Source of the DNA: Phycobacter sedimenti
GTDB lineage: Bacteria; Pseudomonadota; Alphaproteobacteria; Rhodobacterales; Rhodobacteraceae
Length of the DNA stretch: 64,000 nucleotides
Reading direction: 5' to 3'
Assembly: GCF_038148855.1 (NCBI RefSeq)
Contig: NZ_JBBVGR010000005.1
Location: forward strand, 1-64,000
Shown here: positions 43,429 through 52,661 of the stretch, one piece after another
Numbering within the stretch: position 1 is the first letter of the stretch
Layout of the letters: each line of letters begins with the position of its first letter
The notes under the pieces: model-generated
Databases searched by the model: none
Seen by the model: only the letters and a program-made list of their open reading frames with translations
What the model was told of the DNA's origin: nothing
Translations under genes and position numbers: made by a program

Positions 43429-44624
43429 AGCATGCCTCCCAGCGCGGTGATCAGCGCGATGGCCGACAGGATAAAACCGACCACCGGCACCGCCATCGGC
43501 ACCTGGAAGGCTGCGCCGGGCGCTCGGCGCTTTTGCAGGATCAGCGCAAGGTTCACCAGAACGAAGACCGAGAGCAGCACCGAAGAGGTAACTTCAGCCA
43601 GACGCCCGACCGAAAAGAACAGGCCAGTCAGGATTACTGCGGCGCCCAGCACCAGGGTGGCCAGTACCGGCGTTCCAAACCTTGGGTGCGCATGGCGAAA
43701 GAGACCAAGCGCGGGCGTGCGCTTGCCAAGACCAAACAGTACGCGGGACGCCATGACGATCTGCGCCAGAACGCCGTTGAGCGCTGCAAAAACCGCGATA
43801 TAGGACAGAAAATCGGCGTTTGAGCCGCGCGCCACCTGCCAGACCAGCGCCAGCGGGCTGGAGGATTGGGAGAGGTCCGCCACCGGCACCGTACGCACCG
43901 CCGCCCAGCACACCAGTGCATAGACGATCGACGTGATCGCCAGCGACAGCAGGATCGCCCGCGGCATGATGCGCGTCGGCTCGGAGACCTCCTCGGCCAT
44001 GTTGACGATATCCTCAAAGCCGATGAAGGCAAAGAAGGCCAGCACCGCGCCAAGGCCCACCCCTGCCCAGACCGAAATGTCCGGCAGCCCCATGGGCGCC
44101 GCCCAGTCAGCAGAAGGTTCGGCCGTGCCACCCGCCCAGATCACCAGTGCAAGACCGACAATCTCGATCGCCGTGAACAGGGCGGCCAGCGACAGGCTCT
44201 CGAGGACGCCGATCACCGCCACGGCAACCAGCGCGAGCCCCATGGCGATGATGGCCAATGAGCCATCCACGCCGGTGGCCGCCGTCAGATAGCCTGCCCC
44301 GCCGCGCAGGACCGCACCGGCCGAGACCGTCCCGGCCACGACAACGGCCAGCCCGACCAGAAGCGCCATCGCTTGCGAGGAAAACCCCTGCCCGACGAAG
44401 GCGGCCTCTCCGGCGGCTTCGGGCAGGCGGGTCGAGAACTCCGCATAACTAAGCGCGGTGGGCGCGGCGATAAGACCTGCAAGAATGAAGGCAAGCGGCG
44501 CCCAGATGCCGGCATCGGCAACAACGGCCCCCACCAGGACGTAGATCCCCGCACCGACCATGACGCCGACGCCGTAAGCGGTCAGAAGACCCAGTCCAAT
44601 ACGGCGTTTCAGCGGCTCTGCCAT
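43425..44624 (-). CDS. APC family amino acid permease
   Basis: A 399-residue inner membrane transporter with about 11-12 hydrophobic segments. The first helix GVGVMVGAGIYVLVG is the substrate-binding unwound helix of APC transporters, and FFAFIGFEDIVNMAEEVSEP is the characteristic loop before helix 7. Substrate is unknown, but amino acids are typical. It is inserted between murC and DUF2484 in the dcw cluster and is translationally coupled to DUF2484, so in this organism it is expressed with cell wall genes. Confidence 0.9.
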   Translation of the reverse strand: MAEPLKRRIGLGLLTAYGVGVMVGAGIYVLVGAVVADAGIWAPLAFILAGLIAAPTALSYAEFSTRLPEAAGEAAFVGQGFSSQAMALLVGLAVVVAGTVSAGAVLRGGAGYLTAATGVDGSLAIIAMGLALVAVAVIGVLESLSLAALFTAIEIVGLALVIWAGGTAEPSADWAAPMGLPDISVWAGVGLGAVLAFFAFIGFEDIVNMAEEVSEPTRIMPRAILLSLAITSIVYALVCWAAVRTVPVADLSQSSSPLALVWQVARGSNADFLSYIAVFAALNGVLAQIVMASRVLFGLGKRTPALGLFRHAHPRFGTPVLATLVLGAAVILTGLFFSVGRLAEVTSSVLLSVFVLVNLALILQKRRAPGAAFQVPMAVPVVGFILSAIALITALGGML

Positions 44625-44644
44625 GGTGTTTCCTTTTCAGATCG

Positions 44645-46060
44645 CTACTTGCTCTGTTTCAGGCGGTCCGGCAGGCCGTTCGCCCAGGCGCTGATCGTGC
44701 CGGCCCCCAGGCAAACGACCATGTCACCGGGGCGGGCCTGTTCACGCACGAGGCGCTCCAGATCGTCTTCGCTCAGGATGGCGCGGGCATGGCGGTGGCC
44801 GTGGCGGATGAGGCCTGCAACCAGATCGTCGCGGCTGGCCCCCTCGATCGGGTCTTCGCCGGCGGCAAAGACTTCGGCGATGGCAACCACATCGGCATCG
44901 TTGAAACAGGCACAGAAATCGTCAAACAGGGAGGACAGGCGCGAATAGCGGTGCGGCTGGTGCACGGCAATGACGCGGGCATCACTGTCGGTGCCAATCG
45001 CCTGACGCGCTGCCTTCAGCACCGCGGCGATCTCTACCGGGTGATGGCCATAGTCGTCGATGATGGTCACGCCATCCACCTCACCCACCTTGGTGAAACG
45101 GCGGTTCACGCCACCAAAAGCCGCGAGGGCGGCGCGGATCTCCTCACCCTTCATTCCAAGATGGCGCGCAACAGCCACCGCCGACAGGGCGTTTGAGACA
45201 TTGTGATCACCGGGCATCGGCAGGGTACAGCCTTCGATCTTCCTGCCCTCGGCCTGAAGGAGAATGTCGAAATGGGCCACGCCCGCCTTGTAAGTCAGAT
45301 TCACGGCGCGCACATCGGCCTGGGCGTTGAAACCATAGGTGACAATGCGGCGGTCGGTGATGCGCCCCACCAGGGACTGCACTTCGGGATGGTCGGTGCA
45401 GCATACGGCGACACCATAAAAGGGGATGTTGGAGACAAAGTTGTAGAACCCGTCCCGCAAAGTGTCGAAGTCGCCCCAATGCTCCATATGCTCGGGGTCG
45501 ATATTGGTCACCACGGCGATGGTCGCGGGCAGACGGTTGAAGGTGCCGTCGCTCTCATCGGCTTCGACCACCATCCATTCACCCTGCCCCATGCGCGCAT
45601 TCGAACCATAGGCGTGGATGATCCCGCCGTTGACCACGGTCGGGTCAAAGTTCCCGGCCACCATCAGTTCGGCCATCATCGTGGTTGTCGTCGTCTTGCC
45701 GTGGGTGCCGGCAATGGCGATGTTTGACTTGAGGCGCATCAGCTCGGCCAGCATTTCCGCTCGGCGCACGATGGGCAGGCCGCGGCGGCGCGCCTCGTCG
45801 AGCTCCGGATTGCCCGGCTTGATCGCGGAGGAAATCACCACGACCTCGGCGTCCTCAAGGTTTTCGGCCCGCTGTCCTTCGAAGACAAGCGCCCCCAGTC
45901 CTTCGAGCCGTTGGGTGATCTTGGAGGATTTGAGGTCTGAGCCCTGCACCACATAGCCAAGGTTCAAGAGCACCTCAGCAATGCCCGACATACCGATACC
46001 GCCGATGCCGACGAAATGGATCGGGCCGACGTCTCCGGGCAGTTTGGTGGCTGGTGTCAT
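44645..46060 (-). CDS. murC: UDP-N-acetylmuramate-L-alanine ligase
   Basis: A 471-residue Mur ligase adding L-Ala to UDP-MurNAc. The N-terminal Rossmann domain shows IHFVGIGGIGMSGIAEVLL, the ATP-binding P-loop is AIAGTHGKTTTTTMMAEL, and the central domain includes VVEADESDGTFNRLPATIAV with NIDPEHMEHWGDF. The C-terminal domain has TIIDDYGHHPVEIAAVLKAA. The frame opens at 46147, but the ATG at 46060 has AAGGA upstream and starts MTPATKLPGDVGPIHFVG. It follows murG by 4 bp. Confidence 0.97.
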   Translation of the reverse strand: MTPATKLPGDVGPIHFVGIGGIGMSGIAEVLLNLGYVVQGSDLKSSKITQRLEGLGALVFEGQRAENLEDAEVVVISSAIKPGNPELDEARRRGLPIVRRAEMLAELMRLKSNIAIAGTHGKTTTTTMMAELMVAGNFDPTVVNGGIIHAYGSNARMGQGEWMVVEADESDGTFNRLPATIAVVTNIDPEHMEHWGDFDTLRDGFYNFVSNIPFYGVAVCCTDHPEVQSLVGRITDRRIVTYGFNAQADVRAVNLTYKAGVAHFDILLQAEGRKIEGCTLPMPGDHNVSNALSAVAVARHLGMKGEEIRAALAAFGGVNRRFTKVGEVDGVTIIDDYGHHPVEIAAVLKAARQAIGTDSDARVIAVHQPHRYSRLSSLFDDFCACFNDADVVAIAEVFAAGEDPIEGASRDDLVAGLIRHGHRHARAILSEDDLERLVREQARPGDMVVCLGAGTISAWANGLPDRLKQSK

Positions 46061-46064
46061 GTCT

Positions 46065-47159
46065 CTATTTTCCTTCTTCGGCCAGCTGCTCGACCAGGGC
46101 CACCAGGCGTGTGGTGGCATCGGGAACGCCGGTGCTGAGTGCTGCATTTGCCATCTGAGTAGCCCCTTGCGGGTTGCTCAGAACGGCCGTGATCTGCTCT
46201 GACAGGGCCGAAACGTCAAGGGCACTTTCCGGAATCAGGATCGCTCCGCCTGCGTCGACCAGCCCACGCGCATTGGCGGTCTGGTGATCACCTGCAGCTG
46301 CCGCGAAGGGAACAAGGATCGACGGCCGCCCGATGACAGAGATATCGGCGACCGAGGAAGCGCCGGACCGCGAAATCACCAGCTGCGCCTCGCTCATCCT
46401 CGCGGGCACGTCGTGAAAGAAAGGCTGCACTTCGGCCTTGATGCCATGCTCAGCATAGAATGCGGCGACCCTCTCACCATCCTCTTCCCGCGCCTGATGC
46501 GCGACGCGCAAGTGGCGGCGGATGTCCTCCGGCAGGGCGGCAATGGCGCCGGGCACCACGTCCGACAGGATACGCGCGCCCTGGCTGCCGCCCATCACCA
46601 GCACCGACATCGGGTAATCGCCCGGCGGGATATAGGCTGCGCCTGCCCGCTCCAGAACGGCGCCGCGCACCGGGTTGCCCACATGTACACCCGTTGCTCC
46701 TTCGGGCAGATCCGTTGGCCAGACGCCGCAGGCAACTTTGGCCACCCGTTTGGCAAAAAGCTGGTTCACGCGGCCCAGAATACCGTTCTGTTCGTGGATC
46801 ATCCGGGGCATACCCAGAAGGGTCGCGGCCCCCAGCGCCGGAATAGACGGATAGCCGCCAAAGCCGACCACCACGTCCGGCCGGTCCCGGCGCATCTGCA
46901 GGGCCATGCTGGCGATACCGCCTGCAATCTTTGGGCCGACCAAGGCCTTGGCCAGGATGCCACCACGGGCAAAGGTCGCCGAGGGGACCTCGGTGATCTC
47001 AACGCCTTCGGGGAAGGCGCCGGTATAGCGGGCGCCGCGCGCATCGGTCGACAGTTTCACCCGCCAGCCCTGTGCCAGCATCACCTCGGCCAGAGCCTGT
47101 GCCGGGAACATATGTCCACCGGTGCCGCCCGCGGCCATCAAGAGCAGTCTGTCCGTCAT
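46065..47159 (-). CDS. murG: UDP-GlcNAc:lipid I GlcNAc transferase MurG
   Basis: A 364-residue GT-B glycosyltransferase that turns lipid I into lipid II on the inner face of the membrane. The G loops are MAAGGTGGHMFPAQALAEVM and VVGFGGYPSIPALGAATLLG. SVLVMGGSQGARILSDVVPG and LVISRSGASSVADISVIGRP mark the donor domain, with PFAAAAGDHQTANAR as the PG-rich signature. The frame is open to 47285, but the ATG at 47159 begins the conserved part, MTDRLLLMAAGGTGG. It follows ftsW by 28 bp. Confidence 0.97.
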   Translation of the reverse strand: MTDRLLLMAAGGTGGHMFPAQALAEVMLAQGWRVKLSTDARGARYTGAFPEGVEITEVPSATFARGGILAKALVGPKIAGGIASMALQMRRDRPDVVVGFGGYPSIPALGAATLLGMPRMIHEQNGILGRVNQLFAKRVAKVACGVWPTDLPEGATGVHVGNPVRGAVLERAGAAYIPPGDYPMSVLVMGGSQGARILSDVVPGAIAALPEDIRRHLRVAHQAREEDGERVAAFYAEHGIKAEVQPFFHDVPARMSEAQLVISRSGASSVADISVIGRPSILVPFAAAAGDHQTANARGLVDAGGAILIPESALDVSALSEQITAVLSNPQGATQMANAALSTGVPDATTRLVALVEQLAEEGK

Positions 47160-47187
47160 GTCACTTCGCCGCTTTGTTCCAGTTGCC

Positions 47188-48357
47188 TCAGCCGCGCCCA
47201 CGGCCGCGCAGGTAGTCCGCGATCTCGCCCTGTGGGCGCGTCCGCGTAAAGGCCAGCAGCATACCCATGGCAATGCCGGTGGCAATCAGGGAGGAGCCAC
47301 CGTAGCTCACGAACGGCAGGGTCATGCCTTTGGCAGGCAAAAGCCGCACGGCCACACCCATGTTGATCATCGCCTGCACGCCGAACATGCACACGAGCCC
47401 CGTACCAGCAAGGCGCACAAAGGTGTCGCGTTCGCGCATCAGCCGGAACAGAGAGCGCACGACGACGGTGGCGTATAGCCCGATCAGCACGGTGACCATC
47501 ACCAACCCGTATTCCTCGGCCGCGACGGCGACGATGAAATCCGTATGGGCATCCGGCAGCCACCATTTCACCTGCCCTTCGCCGACACCTACCCCGAAGA
47601 GACCGCCTTCGCGGATCGCATTGGTGGCATAACCAAGCTGCGTGGTGGGATCGACATCAGGACTGAGGAAGCCATCGATGCGGCGGGCAAAGTGCTCCGA
47701 GCTGGAATAGGCCAGAACACCGCCCATCACCACGATGGCTGCCATCCCCACCAAGAGCAGCATCGGCGCGCCGGCCACGAAATACATCACACCCCAGCCA
47801 AACAGCGTCAGCGAGGCCTGTCCAAAGTCGGGCTGCATCACCAGCATGAGGACCACGCTCACGCAAAGGCCAAAGGAGATCAGCGTCCCCGGTGGGCCGT
47901 TGATCTGCTGGCTTGAGGCGATCATCCAGGCGGCGACAACCACAAAGCCGGGCTTCAGGAATTCGGAGGGCTGCAGCGAGGCAAAACCAAGCGAATACCA
48001 CCGCACCGCACCCTTGCCGAAATCGGTCCCAAAGATCGGCAGCAGCGCAAGTGCCACAAAAGCAAAGGCAAAGCCGACGATCGCAAGGCGCCGCACCAGC
48101 GTGGGCGACATCATCGAGGTCAGCACCATGGCCACCAGGGCCACACCTCCAAAGACGACCTGACGCTGCACATAATGAAAACTGCCAAAGCCGTTGCGCT
48201 CGGCCAGGGGCACCGAGGCGGCAAGCCCCAAGAGCAGGCCCAGCACAAAAAGCATCAGGACGCAGGACATGGTCCACTTGTCCAACGTCCGCCACCATTT
48301 GGGAAGGATGGGTTCGCCCGATTGTACGGGAACCGCACCATAGACCATTTCAGTCAT
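47188..48357 (-). CDS. ftsW: Lipid II polymerase FtsW (SEDS family)
   Basis: A 389-residue polytopic protein with about ten hydrophobic segments. SEDS motifs are visible: GAVRWYSLGFASLQPSEFLK, LLVMQPDFGQASLTLFGWG-like residues, and near the end INMGVAVRLLPAKGMTLPFV followed by SYGGSSLIATGIAMGMLL. FtsW polymerises lipid II at the septum together with the FtsI transpeptidase. The frame is open upstream to 48624; the ATG at 48357 (MTEMVYGAVPVQSG) starts the conserved N-terminal cytoplasmic stretch. The antiparallel flavoprotein gene begins 177 bp upstream, so promoters for both probably lie between. Confidence 0.95.
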   Translation of the reverse strand: MTEMVYGAVPVQSGEPILPKWWRTLDKWTMSCVLMLFVLGLLLGLAASVPLAERNGFGSFHYVQRQVVFGGVALVAMVLTSMMSPTLVRRLAIVGFAFAFVALALLPIFGTDFGKGAVRWYSLGFASLQPSEFLKPGFVVVAAWMIASSQQINGPPGTLISFGLCVSVVLMLVMQPDFGQASLTLFGWGVMYFVAGAPMLLLVGMAAIVVMGGVLAYSSSEHFARRIDGFLSPDVDPTTQLGYATNAIREGGLFGVGVGEGQVKWWLPDAHTDFIVAVAAEEYGLVMVTVLIGLYATVVVRSLFRLMRERDTFVRLAGTGLVCMFGVQAMINMGVAVRLLPAKGMTLPFVSYGGSSLIATGIAMGMLLAFTRTRPQGEIADYLRGRGRG

Positions 48358-48534
48358 GGAAACACCGCTACTGTTTGCCTCGTGATACGCCCCTTTTCGG
48401 GGTCTGTAGCGAAACAGTAACCCGAAAACGCCCATCAGGCCAGCGCCATGATTCGCATCCGGCAGGTTTTTGCGGGCCTGCCCGGTCAGCGGCCCGCCCT
48501 TGCACCCTTCGCCGTTCCGTGGTCGATGCCCCTC

Positions 48535-49728
48535 ATGCAGTTCAACACCGTGATTCTCGGGGCCGGCGCCGCCGGCATGATGTGCGCAACCCACGCGGGC
48601 GGCCACACGCTTGTTGTCGACCACGCCAAGGCACCGGGCGAAAAGATCCGCATCTCTGGCGGCGGGCGCTGCAACTTCACCAACCTTTACGCCGAGCCAA
48701 GCAATTACCTGTCAAGCAACCCTCACTTCTGCAAATCGGCCATGGCCCGCTACACGCAATGGGATTTCATTTCGCTGGTGGATCGCCATGGCATCGCCTG
48801 GCATGAAAAGACCCTCGGCCAGTTGTTCTGCGATGGCTCGGCCAAGCAGATCGTCGCCATGCTGGTGGAAGAGCTGAAGGCCGCAGGCGCCGAGCTTTGG
48901 CTGCAAACCGAGATCGAACACGTCAGCCAAGACGGCGAGAGCTATACCCTTTCGCTGCGCAAGGAGGGCAGGCTCCAGACCGTCACCTGCCGCAACCTTG
49001 TGCTGGCCACGGGCGGCAAGTCGATCCCAAAGATGGGCGCAACCGGCCTCGCCTATGACCTCGCCCGCCAGTTCGGCCTGCCGGTCACAGAAACCCGCCC
49101 TGCCCTTGTGCCCCTCACCTTCCCCGACGGCCGCTTTTCCTCGCTCGCGGGGGTGTCGCTGCCCGCGCGCCTTTCAAATGCGCGCGCCAGCTTTGACGAA
49201 GCGCTCCTGTTCACCCATCGGGGCCTGTCGGGGCCTGCGGTGCTGCAGCTTTCCTCCTACTGGCGTGAGGGCGAAGAGATCGCGGCAAACCTTGCGCCGC
49301 AGATTGATCTCTTTTCACTGTTGCGCGCTCAGCGACAGACAGCAGGCAAACGCGCCATCGCAACCGAACTGGCCCGCCACCTGCCCGCGCGGCTGGTGGA
49401 CCACCTGAAAGAGGCGCTGGCCCCGGCTCACGATCTTTCGGCCCGCCTTGCCGATCAGTCCGACGCTGCATTGCAGGCGCTCTGCAACCAGCTCACCGAC
49501 TGGCACCTGACGCCGGGCGGCACGGAGGGCTATCGCACCGCCGAGGTCACCTTGGGTGGCATCGACACCGATGCGCTGTCTTCAAAAACGATGGAGGCCC
49601 AATCCCGACCCTGCCTTTACGCCATTGGCGAAGCGGTCGATGTCACCGGCTGGCTGGGTGGATACAACTTCCAGTGGGCCTGGGCCTCGGGCCATGCGGC
49701 AGGCACTGCCATCGCGACCAAAGGCTGA
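48535..49728 (+). CDS. HI0933/BaiN family FAD-dependent oxidoreductase
   Basis: A 397-residue flavoprotein of the HI0933 (TIGR00275, aminoacetone-oxidase-like) family. The FAD-binding dinucleotide motif TVILGAGAAGMMCATHAGG opens the protein, KIRISGGGRCNFTNLYAEPS is the family signature, LVLATGGKSIPKMGATGLAY is the second Gly motif, and the end shows LYAIGEAVDVTGWLGGYNFQ. Physiological substrates of this family are unclear. A longer frame begins at 48448; the ATG at 48535 is chosen because it starts the nucleotide-binding fold. It is the only plus-strand gene inside the dcw cluster, between ftsW and murD. Confidence 0.92.
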   Translation: MQFNTVILGAGAAGMMCATHAGGHTLVVDHAKAPGEKIRISGGGRCNFTNLYAEPSNYLSSNPHFCKSAMARYTQWDFISLVDRHGIAWHEKTLGQLFCDGSAKQIVAMLVEELKAAGAELWLQTEIEHVSQDGESYTLSLRKEGRLQTVTCRNLVLATGGKSIPKMGATGLAYDLARQFGLPVTETRPALVPLTFPDGRFSSLAGVSLPARLSNARASFDEALLFTHRGLSGPAVLQLSSYWREGEEIAANLAPQIDLFSLLRAQRQTAGKRAIATELARHLPARLVDHLKEALAPAHDLSARLADQSDAALQALCNQLTDWHLTPGGTEGYRTAEVTLGGIDTDALSSKTMEAQSRPCLYAIGEAVDVTGWLGGYNFQWAWASGHAAGTAIATKG

Positions 49729-49947
49729 GCCGCGCCGCCCCCCGGAATTTCCGCTTCGGAGCCACCCTCGCCTGCAGCCCGACCGCCGAACCTGGCAGAG
49801 CTGCGCCAGCCAAATTGCCGAGGGGCCCCGCCCGGGGCGGGGAGACGGCCATTTTGCTTGCGCCGCGACGGCGGGTTTGGCAAGGCAAAGTCAGGCGAGG
49901 ATGGCTTCGGATCGGATTTCCGCTTGGGTGAACCCGACCCCCTGTCC

Positions 49948-51345
49948 CTAGCCCAGCTTCTTCCGGACCTCGGCAATGAAATCCTCACCGCGCTGCTCGA
50001 AGTTGTCGTATTGGTCGAAACTGGCCGCCGCCGGGGCCAGAAGGACAGTGTCGCCGTTCTCGGCCTCCTCCATCGCCCGCGCGACCGCTGCCTCCATTGT
50101 CGTACAGACCTCGGCCTCCACATCCAGCTGCATGGCAAACCCCGCCGCTTCCCGGCCAATCACATAAGCCTTGCGCACAGCCGCCGTCTGACCTTTCAGC
50201 GCGTCAAGACCGCCGTCCTTTTCAAGCCCGCCACAAATCCACCGGATGCTCCCGAAGGCATTCAGAGCTTTTGCGGCGCTATCCACATTGGTCGCCTTGC
50301 TGTCGTTGACGTAGCGCACGCCGTTCGCTTCGGCGATGGTCTGGCTGCGGTGCGGCAGCCCCGGATAGCTGGCCAGCGCCGCTTCGATCAGGCGGGGCGC
50401 CAGTCCCAGCGCGCGGGCCGCCGCATAGGCCGCGCAGGCGTTCTGATGGTTGTGTGCGCCCGGCAGCCCCTGCATGGGCCGCAGATCGATCGAGGTAACC
50501 TGCCGCCCTTTGCGATACTCGCTGAGGAACCCCTTGCGGGCGAAGACCTGCCAGCCCGGACCGGTCAGCTTCTGCGCCGCCGAAATGCGGATCACCCGGT
50601 CATCGCTTGCCGCCTCCGCAAGCTGCCCCGCCATGAACAGCCCCTCGTCCTCGTCAACGCCGATGATGGCCCGGTCCGGCCCGCCTTCGGAGAACAGGCG
50701 CCGCTTGGCCGCGAAATAGCCGCCCATACCGCCGTGCCGGTCAAGATGGTCGGGACTGAGGTTGGTAAAGACCGCCACATCCGGCGTCAGGGCGCGCGCA
50801 AGTTCGGTCTGGTAGCTCGACAGCTCCAGCACCACCACGCCGCCATCGCCCGGCGCGTCGATATCCAGAACCCCGCGCCCTATATTGCCGGCCATCTGGC
50901 TGTCGCGACCCGCCTCCTCAAGAATGTGCTGCAGCAGGGCCACCGTGGTGGACTTGCCGTTCGATCCGGTGATCGCCACCACCTTGGGAGGCTGATCGAA
51001 CTCGTCCCACTCTCCCGTTGCAACAGATCGGAAGAACAGCCCGATGTCGTTGTCCACCGGCACCCCCGCCCAAAGGGCCGCACGCACCACCGGATTGGGT
51101 TTGGGATAAAGATGCGGAATGCCGGGCGAGACGATCAGCGTCGCAACCTCATCAAAAGCGCCCGCGCGGCTCAGATCGGAGCAGGAGAATCCCTCCGCCT
51201 CGGCCCGCTCCCTCGCCCCCGGATTGTCATCCCAGCAGACCGGGATCGCTCCGCCTTCGCGCAGCGCCCGCGCCGTGGCAAGACCCGAACGCCCCAGCCC
51301 CAGAACGGCGACCTTTGCGCCCTCAAATCCGCGTACAGGGATCAT
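49948..51345 (-). CDS. murD: UDP-N-acetylmuramoylalanine-D-glutamate ligase
   Basis: A 465-residue Mur ligase adding D-Glu. The P-loop is AITGSNGKSTTVALLQHIL, LTPDVAVFTNLSPDHLDRHG is the central-domain motif, and NDSKATNVDSAAKALNAFG begins the C-terminal domain. The N-terminus KVAVLGLGRSGLATARALRE is the UDP-binding Rossmann fold. The ATG at 51345 has GAGGGT upstream; earlier ATGs at 51357 and 51387 exist. A terminator after mraY (51522-51541) lies upstream, so murD probably uses its own promoter or read-through. It is convergent with the flavoprotein gene. Confidence 0.96.
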   Translation of the reverse strand: MIPVRGFEGAKVAVLGLGRSGLATARALREGGAIPVCWDDNPGARERAEAEGFSCSDLSRAGAFDEVATLIVSPGIPHLYPKPNPVVRAALWAGVPVDNDIGLFFRSVATGEWDEFDQPPKVVAITGSNGKSTTVALLQHILEEAGRDSQMAGNIGRGVLDIDAPGDGGVVVLELSSYQTELARALTPDVAVFTNLSPDHLDRHGGMGGYFAAKRRLFSEGGPDRAIIGVDEDEGLFMAGQLAEAASDDRVIRISAAQKLTGPGWQVFARKGFLSEYRKGRQVTSIDLRPMQGLPGAHNHQNACAAYAAARALGLAPRLIEAALASYPGLPHRSQTIAEANGVRYVNDSKATNVDSAAKALNAFGSIRWICGGLEKDGGLDALKGQTAAVRKAYVIGREAAGFAMQLDVEAEVCTTMEAAVARAMEEAENGDTVLLAPAAASFDQYDNFEQRGEDFIAEVRKKLG

Positions 51346-51566
51346 TCGCACCCTCATCCTTTGATCAAATTTCGGCGCAGAGTGCACCGGCGAAAAGGGC
51401 TTTGCAAGACATCACACTCGGCGCCCGCACGCGCCGCAAGGCGCGTGCCATGCCCAACCCCTGCCGGGCGGACCTTGTCCGCCAAAAGGGGGCGGGAGCC
51501 CCCCGGGCCACTCACATGAAAAAGGAGGCCGCAGCCCCCTTCTCATGTCCCAAGTGCGACCTGGTT
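51346..51566. other. mraY-murD gap, GC-rich hairpins
   Basis: No gene is seen in about 220 bp. GGCGGAC-CTT-GTCCGCC and GGGGGC-GGGA-GCCCCC hairpins lie within 51460-51505, before the mraY terminator at 51522. The density of small palindromes resembles the intergenic stretches at 1-193 and 49729-49947. Confidence 0.45.
51515..51547 (-). terminator. Rho-independent terminator of mraY
   Basis: AAGGAGGC (51522-51529) pairs with GCCCCCTT (51534-51541), loop CGCA, one G-U pair in the minus-strand RNA, followed on that strand by TTTTTC. The outer ACATGA and TCATGT extend the dyad. It lies 19 bp after the mraY stop codon and splits the dcw cluster into two transcripts unless read through. Confidence 0.82.
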
Positions 51567-52649
51567 CTAGCGGACTTTCAGCGTCGCAAGACCGATCATC
51601 GCGAGGATCAGCGAGATGATCCAGAACCGGATCACGATGGTCGGCTCTGCCCAGCCCTTCTTCTCGTAATGGTGATGGATCGGCGCCATCAGGAAGACAC
51701 GCTTGCCGGTGCGTTTGAAGTAAAGCACCTGAATGATGACGCTCAGGGCCTCTACCACAAATAGCCCGCCCACGATGGCCAGAACCAGCTCGTGCTTGGT
51801 GGCGACCGCAATGGCGCCCAGCGCCCCGCCGAGGGCCAGCGAGCCGGTATCGCCCATAAAGACAGCAGCGGGCGGCGCATTGTACCACAGGAACCCGAGA
51901 CCTGCGCCAAAGAGGGCTGCGGCAAAGATCAGGATCTCTCCCGTTCCGGGCACATAGTGCACGTCCAGGTATTCCGTGAAATCGACCCGGCCCACGGCAT
52001 AGGCAATCACGCCCAGCGTACCGCCGGCGATCATCACCGGCATGATGGCAAGGCCATCCAGCCCGTCGGTCAGGTTCACAGCATTGGCCGCGCCCACGAT
52101 CACGCAGATCGAGAACGGCACGTAGAAAAGGCCGAGATTGATCAGGGTGTCCTTGAACACCGGCAGGGCCAACTGGTTCTGCAGCGTCTCCGGGTGATAG
52201 GCGGCAGCCCAGATGGCCGCGATCAGGGCGATCAGGATGCCAAGCCCCAGCCGCACCTTGCCCGGCACCCCGGCGGTGTTCTGCTTCGAAACCTTGGCAT
52301 AGTCATCGGCAAAGCCGATGAGTGCAAAAGACAGTGTCACAAACAGGACCAGCCATACAAAGGCGTTGTCCCAGCGCGCCCACAAAAGCGTCGAGGTGAT
52401 CAGTGCCCCCACGATCAGCAAGCCGCCCATGGTCGGCGTGCCGGCCTTCGACAGATGCGCCTCGGGGCCGTCATCGCGGATCGGCTGTCCCTTGCCCTGC
52501 CGCTTGCGCAGCACATTGATCAGGGGCTGCCCGAACAGAAAGCCAAAGACCAGCGCCGTCATGAAGGCCCCGCCTGCACGGAAGGTGATGTAGCGGAAGA
52601 GGTTGTAGAAATCACCGCCATCCGACAGCGCCGTCAGCCAATAGAGCAT
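51567..52649 (-). CDS. mraY: Phospho-N-acetylmuramoyl-pentapeptide transferase
   Basis: A 360-residue polytopic enzyme with about ten membrane helices. It joins UDP-MurNAc-pentapeptide to undecaprenyl phosphate, making lipid I. Motifs of the family are present: GTPTMGGLLIVGALITSTLL, FALIGFADDYAKVSKQNTAG (Asp-Asp of the active site), AVNLTDGLDGLAIMP and the C-terminal MAPIHHHYEKKGWAEPTIVI with the HHH motif. It lies 12 bp after murF and ends with a strong terminator. Confidence 0.98.
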   Translation of the reverse strand: MLYWLTALSDGGDFYNLFRYITFRAGGAFMTALVFGFLFGQPLINVLRKRQGKGQPIRDDGPEAHLSKAGTPTMGGLLIVGALITSTLLWARWDNAFVWLVLFVTLSFALIGFADDYAKVSKQNTAGVPGKVRLGLGILIALIAAIWAAAYHPETLQNQLALPVFKDTLINLGLFYVPFSICVIVGAANAVNLTDGLDGLAIMPVMIAGGTLGVIAYAVGRVDFTEYLDVHYVPGTGEILIFAAALFGAGLGFLWYNAPPAAVFMGDTGSLALGGALGAIAVATKHELVLAIVGGLFVVEALSVIIQVLYFKRTGKRVFLMAPIHHHYEKKGWAEPTIVIRFWIISLILAMIGLATLKVR

Positions 52650-52661
52650 GTCAGCCGGTCC

